Made by a program: the position numbers and the translations under genes | Part shown: positions 58,530 through 64,000 of the stretch, one piece after another | Layout: each line of letters starts with the position of its first letter | Position numbering within the stretch: position 1 is the first letter of the stretch | Notes under the pieces: generated by a model | The model's input: only the letters and a program-made list of their open reading frames with translations | Databases searched by the model: none | Told to the model about the DNA's origin: nothing | NCBI GenBank assembly: GCA_020687605.1 | Contig: JAJEQY010000003.1 | Location: 31,363 to 95,362 of the forward strand | DNA: 64,000 bases | Origin: Intestinimonas aquisgranensis | GTDB lineage: Bacteria > Bacillota > Clostridia > Oscillospirales > Oscillospiraceae | Direction: 5' to 3'

Positions 58530-59723
58530 ATGCGTCACATCTATGCCGACAACGCCGCCACCACCAAGATGAGCCAGGCGGCCATCCGGGCCATGCTGCC
58601 CTATCTGGACGGCATTTACGGAAATCCCTCCAGCCTCCACAGCGCCGGACAGGCGGCCAAGGAGGCCCTGGAGTCGGCCCGGGCCGTCATGGCCAAGGGG
58701 CTGGGCTGCGATCCCCGGGAGATCACCTTCACCTCCGGCGGCAGCGAGGCCGACAACCAGGCCATCCGCACCGCCGCCTGGCTGGGGGCGAAGAAGGGGA
58801 AGAAGCACATCGTCTCCACCGCCTTTGAGCATCACGCCGTCCTCCACACCCTGGAGGCCCTGGAGAAGGAGGGCTTTGAAGTCACCCTGCTGGACGTCCA
58901 CGGGGACGGCCGCATCACGGCGGAGGAGGTGGCGGCGGCCATCCGCCCCGACACCTGCCTGGTGACGGTGATGTACGCCAACAACGAGGTGGGCACCGTG
59001 GAGCCCATCGCCGAGATTGGGGCGGTCTGCCGGGAGAAGGGGGTCCTCTTCCACACCGACGCCGTCCAGGCGGCGGGGCACCTGGCCATCGACGTGGAGA
59101 AGGACCACATCGACCTGCTCTCCCTCTCCGCCCACAAGCTCCATGGCCCCAAGGGCGTGGGCCTCCTCTACGCCCGGAAGGGCATCCCCCTCCAGAACCT
59201 CATCTACGGCGGCGCCCAGGAGCGGGGCAAGCGGGCGGGCACCGAGAATCTGCCCGCCATCATGGGTATGGCGGCGGCCTTTGAGGAGGCCCTGGCCAAT
59301 CTGGACCAGAGGGCGGCCCAGGTGACCGCCCTCCGGGACAGGCTCATGGACGGCCTGGGGAAGATCCCCCACAGCCTCCTCAACGGCCACCGCACCGAGC
59401 GCCTTCCCGGCAACGTGAGCTTCTGCTTCGAGGGCATCGAGGGCGAATCCCTTCTGCTGCTGCTGGACGATAAGGGGGTGGAGGCCTCCTCCGGCTCAGC
59501 CTGTACCTCCGGCTCCCTGGACCCCAGCCACGTGCTGCTGGCCCTGGGCCGGCCCCACGAGATCGCCCACGGCTCCCTGCGGCTCACCCTCTCCCACGAG
59601 ACTACCGTGGAAGAGGTGGACTACATGATCGACGCGGTCACCCAGGTGGTGGCCTATCTCCGGAGCATCTCCCCGGTGTGGCGGGACCTCCAGAGCGGAA
59701 AACAGAACTTTGTCATCCAGTAA
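58530..59723 (+). CDS. iscS: Cysteine desulfurase, NifS/IscS type
   Basis: A 397-residue PLP enzyme that takes sulfur from cysteine for iron-sulfur clusters, and probably for ThiI. The PLP lysine is in SAHKLHGPKG (about 203-212), the HisAsp region in FHTDAVQAAGH, and the persulfide Cys in SSGSACTSGSLDPSHVL (about 325). N terminus IYADNAATTKMS is typical. The leader holds a small hairpin CCGCCC/GGGCGG (58494-58511) before GGAAAGGAAG. Forms a two-gene operon with iscU. Confidence 0.95.
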   Translation: MRHIYADNAATTKMSQAAIRAMLPYLDGIYGNPSSLHSAGQAAKEALESARAVMAKGLGCDPREITFTSGGSEADNQAIRTAAWLGAKKGKKHIVSTAFEHHAVLHTLEALEKEGFEVTLLDVHGDGRITAEEVAAAIRPDTCLVTVMYANNEVGTVEPIAEIGAVCREKGVLFHTDAVQAAGHLAIDVEKDHIDLLSLSAHKLHGPKGVGLLYARKGIPLQNLIYGGAQERGKRAGTENLPAIMGMAAAFEEALANLDQRAAQVTALRDRLMDGLGKIPHSLLNGHRTERLPGNVSFCFEGIEGESLLLLLDDKGVEASSGSACTSGSLDPSHVLLALGRPHEIAHGSLRLTLSHETTVEEVDYMIDAVTQVVAYLRSISPVWRDLQSGKQNFVIQ

Positions 59724-59737
59724 GAGAGGTGTAAGAT

Positions 59738-60178
59738 ATGGCACTTTATAGCGAGACCGTGATGGACCACTTCCGCAACCCCCGGAACGTGGGCGTCATC
59801 GAGGACGCCGACGGCGTGGGCGAGGTGGGCAACGCCAAGTGCGGCGACATCATGAAGATCTACCTGAAGATCAGGGACGACGTCATCGAGGACGTGAAGT
59901 TTGAGACCTTCGGCTGCGGCTCGGCCATCGCCTCCAGCTCCATGGCCACCGAGATGATCAAGGGCAAGCCCCTCAGCGAGGCCCTGGCCCTCACCAACAA
60001 GGCGGTGGCCCAGGCCCTGGACGGTCTGCCCGCCCACAAGCTCCACTGCTCCGTGCTGGCCGAGGAGGCCATCAAGAAGGCCGTCCAGGACTACTATGAG
60101 AAGACCGGTGCGGACTACGACAGGAGCATCTTCCCCGCCTGCGACAGCTGCGACCACGGCTGCTGTCACGGCCACTGA
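59738..60178 (+). CDS. iscU: Iron-sulfur scaffold protein IscU/NifU with Cys/His-rich tail
   Basis: A 146-residue scaffold on which clusters are built using sulfur from IscS. The three cluster cysteines and the Asp are in NAKCGDIMKIYL, FGCGSAIASSS and HKLHCSVLAEEAI. It begins ALYSETVMDHFRNPRNVGVI. Unlike standard IscU (about 128 residues) it ends in an extra CDSCDHGCCHGH segment, which could hold metal. It lies 14 bases after iscS. Confidence 0.93.
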   Translation: MALYSETVMDHFRNPRNVGVIEDADGVGEVGNAKCGDIMKIYLKIRDDVIEDVKFETFGCGSAIASSSMATEMIKGKPLSEALALTNKAVAQALDGLPAHKLHCSVLAEEAIKKAVQDYYEKTGADYDRSIFPACDSCDHGCCHGH

Positions 60179-60195
60179 ATATCGCTTCACGCAAG

Positions 60196-60240
60196 CCACG
60201 GGTCCTGTTCCCCAAAAAGGGGACGGGCCCGTGGTTTTTT
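60196..60240 (+). terminator. Terminator of iscSU
   Basis: CCACGGG...CCCC / GGGG...CCCGTGG hairpin with inner stem around AAAAA, then six Ts. Confidence 0.85.
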
Positions 60241-60264
60241 GCATGGAAAGGGGGAAAATCACTG

Positions 60265-60294
60265 GTGACAACGCGCCCCGGTATCTGCTATACT
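60265..60294 (+). promoter_or_regulatory. Promoter of the DUF3783 gene
   Basis: GTGACA (60265-60270), 18 bases, TATACT (60289-60294). Confidence 0.5.
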
Positions 60295-60351
60295 GAAAAG
60301 AAACGACAGTGCCCCGTCCCGTGGGGACGGGAGAAAAAAGGAGGGCGGATC

Positions 60352-60717
60352 ATGGCCGCTGTTTTGTACTATGAACCCCTTGTGATGATGGGCCCCGGAG
60401 CCATCGCCCGGGTGTGCGGCCGGTTCGGCCTGACGGTGATCCCGGTGCCCCGGGACCGGGTGGGCCAGACTGTGGGCTTTCTGGCGGGCTACCAGGGCTT
60501 CCCGGAGCGACCGGAAAAGGAAACGCCGCCGGAGGACCGGGTGCTGGTGTTCTGCGAGGTGGACCGGGAGACCCTGGACCAGGTGCTGGAGGCCCTGAAG
60601 GCCGAGGGCGCCCCTACCTCCCTGAAGGCCATCCTCACCGGCACCAACGCCGGCTGGCCATTTGCCCGCCTGGCCCGGGAGCTCTCGGCGGAACACCGGG
60701 CCATGGGCGGACGCTGA
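60352..60717 (+). CDS. DUF3783-family protein
   Basis: A 121-residue small protein. The C-terminal half matches DUF3783 (about 60-115; VLVFCEVDRETLDQVLEALKAEG, then LKAILTGTNAGWPFARLARELSAEH). The N-terminal part (MAAVLYYEPLVMMGPGAIARV) is a short alpha/beta segment. Function unknown. ATG 60352 has GGAGGG 6 bases upstream; longer open frames lack a ribosome site and cross the promoter. Confidence 0.78.
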   Translation: MAAVLYYEPLVMMGPGAIARVCGRFGLTVIPVPRDRVGQTVGFLAGYQGFPERPEKETPPEDRVLVFCEVDRETLDQVLEALKAEGAPTSLKAILTGTNAGWPFARLARELSAEHRAMGGR

Positions 60718-60777
60718 AAACTTTTTGACATGCTGCGCCGTCTAAGAAATATGGACGGCAGAGAGGAGCCGACGGCC

Positions 60778-61548
60778 TTGGATTATGATAAACTGCTGAC
60801 CCTGAGCAGTGATCTGGGCTACCACCTCCTGCTCAGCGGCGCGGAGATCTATCGGGTGGAGGAGTCGGTGCAGTACCTGCTCACCGCCTATGGGGTGGAG
60901 ACCGGGGAGGTCTTCGTCATCCCCAACTGTGTCATTGTCAGCCTGACGGCGCCGGGCCAGAAGCCCATCACCCGGGTGCGCCGGGTGCCCGGCCACGGCA
61001 CCGACATCGGCCGAATGGAGGCCCTCAACGACCTGTGCCGGCGGCTGTGCGCCTGCCCCACCGATCTGGACCAGGCGGCGGGGGAGCTGAACGGTGTGGT
61101 GCGGGAGGTCCACCACACCCCCGTGGGGGTGGAGCTGGCGGCCTACGTCCTTCTCACCTCGGCTTTCTGCCTCTTCTTCGGCGGCACCGCCCGGGATGCC
61201 CTCTGCGGCGGCATCTGCGGCCTGGCGGTGGGGGTGGTGGTCCCCTTCCTCACCCGGTTGGGCACCAACCTCTTCTTCAAGGCCATGGTGGGCGGCTTTT
61301 TCTGCGGCCTGCTGGCCGCCGGACTCACCGACCTGGGAGTGGGGGAGCACATCGACCTCATCATCACCGGCGCCATTATGGCCCAGGCGCCCGGGTTGGT
61401 CATCACCAACTTCATGCGGGACATTATGGCCGGGGATATGATGTCCGGCCTGGTGAAGCTGGCCGAGGCCCTGCTCACCGGCGCCGGCATTGCCCTGGGC
61501 ACCGGTGTGGCCCTGAGCCTGGTGAGCGCCGTATGGGGGGTGCTGTGA
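60778..61548 (+). CDS. ThrE-type exporter, N-terminal-half subunit (YjjP-like)
   Basis: A 256-residue protein (the size of E. coli YjjP) with a cytoplasmic N-terminal domain (about 1-110; LGYHLLLSGAEIYRVEESV, the family signature, at about 10-28) and five hydrophobic spans. YjjP/YjjB pairs export succinate, and ThrE proteins export threonine. The substrate here is open. The start is set at TTG 60778 because GAGGAG lies 9 bases upstream. ATG 60751 and 60730 are in frame but have no ribosome site. Overlaps the next gene in TGATG. Confidence 0.78.
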   Translation: MDYDKLLTLSSDLGYHLLLSGAEIYRVEESVQYLLTAYGVETGEVFVIPNCVIVSLTAPGQKPITRVRRVPGHGTDIGRMEALNDLCRRLCACPTDLDQAAGELNGVVREVHHTPVGVELAAYVLLTSAFCLFFGGTARDALCGGICGLAVGVVVPFLTRLGTNLFFKAMVGGFFCGLLAAGLTDLGVGEHIDLIITGAIMAQAPGLVITNFMRDIMAGDMMSGLVKLAEALLTGAGIALGTGVALSLVSAVWGVL

Positions 61549-62012
61549 TGGAGCTGTTTCTGCCCTGCCTCTATGCCTTTCTGGCCTGCCTGGGCTTCTG
61601 TGTCCTCTTCCGCATCAACGGTCTGGGGGCGGTGCTCTGCTCTCTGGGCGGCGCCCTGGCCTGGCTGGTCTACCTCCTCACCGGGCCCATCATGGGGAAC
61701 AACGATGTCATCCAGTATTTCTGGGCGGCGGTCTTTCTCTCGGCCTACGCTGAGGTCATGGCCCGGGTGCGCAAGTGCCCCGCCACAGGTTATCTGCTCA
61801 TCGCCTTCATCCCCCTGGTGCCCGGTGCCGGCATCTACAATATGATGGACGCCGCCCTCCGGGGCAACACCCAGGACTTCCTCAACACCGGGCTCCACAC
61901 CCTGAGCATCGCCGGGTCCCTGGCGGTGGGAGTGCTGGTGGTGTCCTCCCTGGTGCGGATGTACAGCATGCTCCAGCACCGGCGGCGGACAGAAAGGGGA
62001 GAGAAGCCTTGA
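61548..62012 (+). CDS. ThrE-type exporter, C-terminal-half subunit (YjjB-like)
   Basis: A 154-residue protein with four hydrophobic spans of the ThrE_2/DUF3815 group (FLPCLYAFLACLGFCVLFRI; MGNNDVIQYFWAAVFLSAYAEVMARVRKCPATGYLLIAFIPLVPGAGIY). The last segment is the conserved family motif. It forms a complex with the preceding subunit; the ATG overlaps its stop (TGATG), giving coupled translation. Confidence 0.85.
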   Translation: MELFLPCLYAFLACLGFCVLFRINGLGAVLCSLGGALAWLVYLLTGPIMGNNDVIQYFWAAVFLSAYAEVMARVRKCPATGYLLIAFIPLVPGAGIYNMMDAALRGNTQDFLNTGLHTLSIAGSLAVGVLVVSSLVRMYSMLQHRRRTERGEKP

Positions 62013-62716
62013 GACGCTATGACATCGTCCTGTTGGACGCCGACAACACCCTATTTGACTTCAACGCCGCCGAGGCCCAAGCCCTGGACGCCGTGCTGGC
62101 GGAGTTCGGCTGGCCCTGTGATGCGGAGAGCAAACGGGCCTATCTGGAGATCAACCATGCCCTGTGGACGGCCTTTGACCGGGGAGAGGCGGAGGAGGGG
62201 TTCCTCACGGTGGAGCGGTTCCGCCTGCTGGGGGAGCACCTGGGCCGGTCCGCCGACCCGGCGGAGATGAACCGCTGCTACCTGGACCACCTGGGGGAGT
62301 GCTCCCTGCTCCTTCCGGGGGCGGAGGCGCTGTGCCGGACCCTGCGGGCGGCGGGCTGCCGCCTGGCCCTGGCCACCAACGGAGTGGCCCGGGTGCAGTA
62401 CGCCCGGCTGGCGGGCTCCCCACTGAAACCTTATCTGGAGCGGCTCTTCATCTCGGGGGAGATGGGGACCCGGAAGCCGGAGCCGGCCTTTTTCCGCGCC
62501 GCCCTCTCCGCCATGGGGGCGGAGGATCTGAGCCGCTGCGTCATGGTGGGGGATGGACTGGGCTCCGATGTAAAGGGGGCTCTGTCCGTCGGCCTGGACG
62601 TCATCTGGTTCGCCCCCGGCGGCGGCATCGCCCCGGCGGAGCTGAAGCCCACCCATACCGCCCGCTCCCTGGAGGAGATCGGGTCCATCCTCTGTCCAAC
62701 ACCTCGGAATACATAG
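62009..62716 (+). CDS. HAD-superfamily hydrolase (YjjG-like 5'-nucleotidase)
   Basis: A 235-residue HAD phosphatase of the YjjG/YfnB group, which dephosphorylates nucleotides and house-cleans unusual ones. Motif 1 is LLDADNTLFDF (about 8-18), motif 2 LATNG, motif 3 the Lys in GTRKPEPAFF and motif 4 MVGDGLGSDVKGA. The start TTG 62009 overlaps the upstream stop (TTGA), with GGGGAGAG before it; no suitable ATG exists. Ends in TAG. Confidence 0.85.
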   Translation: MRRYDIVLLDADNTLFDFNAAEAQALDAVLAEFGWPCDAESKRAYLEINHALWTAFDRGEAEEGFLTVERFRLLGEHLGRSADPAEMNRCYLDHLGECSLLLPGAEALCRTLRAAGCRLALATNGVARVQYARLAGSPLKPYLERLFISGEMGTRKPEPAFFRAALSAMGAEDLSRCVMVGDGLGSDVKGALSVGLDVIWFAPGGGIAPAELKPTHTARSLEEIGSILCPTPRNT

Positions 62717-62732
62717 AGAGGAGATCCTAGGC

Positions 62733-63716
62733 ATGCAGAAACTGACGGGAGCCCCCGGCGCTCCCGAACCTAAAAAGCGAGACCGGGAGGTAGGCCACCG
62801 GAGGCGGCTGATTCTGAGTGCCCTGCTGGCCTGTATCGTCCTGATTGGTGCGGTGTCCCTGGGGGCTCTGGCCCAGCAGCCCGCCACGACGGCGGAGTCG
62901 GCGGCCCCGCCGGCCGGGACCCGTGCGGTGTCGCCGCCGGAGGCCTCCGGACCGGTCACCGGGGAGACGGCCGCCGCCGTCCTGCCGGAGCCAACACCAA
63001 CACCTACGCCGGTCCCTGCCTTTGACTTCACCCAGCCCGCACCTGAGACGGCGGCGGTGGAAGATGACTGGTTCTCCGACGCCGTCTTCATCGGGGACTC
63101 CCGCACCGATGGCCTGCGGCTTTACAGCGGCATCCGTGGGGCCGACTTTTTGGCCTATAAATCTCTCATGATCTTCCACGTGGTGGGCAACGACCAGGTA
63201 GACCAGAGAGCGGTGCCCCTCAACGGTGTGGGGGACAAAAAGACCGTGCTGGAGTGGCTGGACGAGAAGCAGTACGCCAAGGTCTACCTCATGTTTGGCG
63301 TCAACGAGCTGGGCTATGGGAACGACAGCGCCTTCACCGATGCCTTTTCCCAGGCGGTGGATGAGATCCGCGCCCGTCAGCCGGAGGCGGTGCTCTATAT
63401 CCAGTCCCTGGTACCCATCGAGCCGGAGAAGGCCCACGCCACCAACCCGGCCTCCTGGCTCAACAACGACAATGTGGCCCGGTATAATGAGCTCCTCCGG
63501 CAGGTGTGCGCCGACAAGGGCGTGGTCTATGTGGATGTGGCCTCCGCCCTGGTGAACGACGCCGGGAACCTGCCCCCGGAGGGGACCACCGACGGCATCC
63601 ACTTCACCCGGAGCTGGTATGAGAAGTGGTACGCCTACTTAAAGACCCACACCGTGGACCCGGCGGAGTACGCCGCGGGTCAGCCGGTGGCGGAGACAGA
63701 GGAGATGTCTGAATGA
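62733..63716 (+). CDS. Membrane-anchored SGNH/GDSL hydrolase
   Basis: A 327-residue protein. A charged N terminus, one hydrophobic span (LILSALLACIVLIGAVSLGALA, about 26-47) and a Pro/Thr/Ala linker to about 105 precede the SGNH domain: block I DAVFIGDSRTDGLRLYSG (Ser in GDSR), block III FGVNELGYGN, and block V DGIHFT with Asp/His. Members act on cell-wall polysaccharide O-acetyl groups or related esters; extracellular location follows from topology. Its stop overlaps the next start in ATGA. Confidence 0.85.
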   Translation: MQKLTGAPGAPEPKKRDREVGHRRRLILSALLACIVLIGAVSLGALAQQPATTAESAAPPAGTRAVSPPEASGPVTGETAAAVLPEPTPTPTPVPAFDFTQPAPETAAVEDDWFSDAVFIGDSRTDGLRLYSGIRGADFLAYKSLMIFHVVGNDQVDQRAVPLNGVGDKKTVLEWLDEKQYAKVYLMFGVNELGYGNDSAFTDAFSQAVDEIRARQPEAVLYIQSLVPIEPEKAHATNPASWLNNDNVARYNELLRQVCADKGVVYVDVASALVNDAGNLPPEGTTDGIHFTRSWYEKWYAYLKTHTVDPAEYAAGQPVAETEEMSE

Positions 63717-64000
63717 AAAAGCTGACCATTCTTTTGACGGCCCTGGCCCTGGTGGCCCTGGCCGCCTGCGGCGGCAAGGAGCCCGCCCCGGCGGGCTACG
63801 ACCCGGAGACCACCTCCAAGGCCCTGTTGGAGTCGGGCGCCTTTGAGCAGGAGCTCTCCCAGCTGGACGCCGACATGGTGTCGGCCTACCTGGGGCTGGA
63901 GGATGAGCCCGAGGCGGCTGTGGTCTATACCTCTCTGGAGGGAGGCTACGAGGAGCTGGCCATCCTGACCATGGCCGACGAGGAGGCCGCCCCGGCGGCC
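63713..64000 (+). CDS. Lipoprotein, DUF4358-like, 3' part outside window
   Basis: 96 codons are visible before the right edge. A signal peptide with lipobox LAAC (Cys about 19) is followed by PAGYDPETTSKALLESGAFEQELSQLD and YLGLEDEPEAAVVYTSLEGGYEEL, which resembles DUF4358 lipoproteins commonly encoded beside SGNH hydrolases. It overlaps the SGNH stop by 4 bases, so it is in the same operon. Confidence 0.7.
   Translation, partial: MKKLTILLTALALVALAACGGKEPAPAGYDPETTSKALLESGAFEQELSQLDADMVSAYLGLEDEPEAAVVYTSLEGGYEELAILTMADEEAAPAA

Noticed and set aside
60251..60351. Longer DUF3783 protein starting near 60265
   Set aside because: That start lies in the promoter and has no ribosome site; ATG 60352 has GGAGGG.

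Overview
The window is a gene-dense, GC-rich chromosomal segment, with only short AT-rich stretches at promoters. It shows no mobile element, phage, rRNA or tRNA that I can recognise. The content points to a strictly anaerobic, amino-acid- and sugar-amine-fermenting gut Firmicute of the Oscillospiraceae (Flavonifractor / Intestinimonas / Lawsonibacter type). The reasons are a single-chain pyruvate:ferredoxin oxidoreductase, indolepyruvate:ferredoxin oxidoreductase with a phenylacetate-CoA ligase, secreted proteins with SLH and copper-amine-oxidase-like stalk domains, NifS/IscU iron-sulfur assembly, and a fructoselysine (Amadori product) operon. Intestinimonas butyriciproducens is known to grow on fructoselysine. 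The genus call is inference.

Layout. 0-5.3 kb: the 5' part of an SLH surface protein, then a metF / activation-domain / metH methionine operon in which methionine synthase and its reactivation domain are separate genes. 5.3-10.9 kb: a PAP2 phosphatase and a complete branched-chain-type amino-acid ABC transporter (livKHMGF). 11.2-12.9 kb: a TetR regulator divergent from a YczE-like membrane protein. 13.0-21.5 kb: two tandem HutC/GntR regulators divergent from a seven-gene operon, PotABCD-type transporter plus frlB-frlC-frlD. 21.5-29.6 kb: a TrpR-like gene leading iorA-iorB-paaK-ACT on the minus strand, and a CoA ligase and a sodium:solute symporter on the plus strand. 29.7-37.6 kb: cinA, thiI, comM and pyruvate:ferredoxin oxidoreductase. 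37.7-41.9 kb: a radical-SAM / DUF4130 pair annotated elsewhere as DNA modification/repair, with a LexA-like box over its promoter, and an orphan VanS-like kinase with a GNAT gene. 41.9-54.5 kb: purL, an orphan solute-binding lipoprotein, yfiH, secA, a DUF3298-like lipoprotein, rlmD and a GNAT. 54.6-58.4 kb: a secreted stalk-domain protein and a SnoaL-GGDEF protein, each interrupted by one in-frame TAG, then a MATE exporter behind what reads as a leader-peptide transcription attenuator. 58.4-64 kb: iscS-iscU, a DUF3783 protein, a split ThrE-type exporter (yjjP/yjjB), a HAD phosphatase, an SGNH hydrolase and the start of a lipoprotein.

Promoters are easy to see here. Many transcription units have TTGNNN-17-TANNNT signals, and convergent genes are usually separated by strong GC hairpins. 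The observations most worth following up are the MATE leader (56890-57028), the two adjacent TAG-interrupted genes (54664-56893), the LexA-like box at 39852-39864, the degenerate second copy of the secA tail inside a multi-hairpin spacer (48624-48767), and the repeated AAATTGGT motif in the frl divergent promoter region, which shares an exact 11-mer with the region upstream of pyruvate:ferredoxin oxidoreductase.
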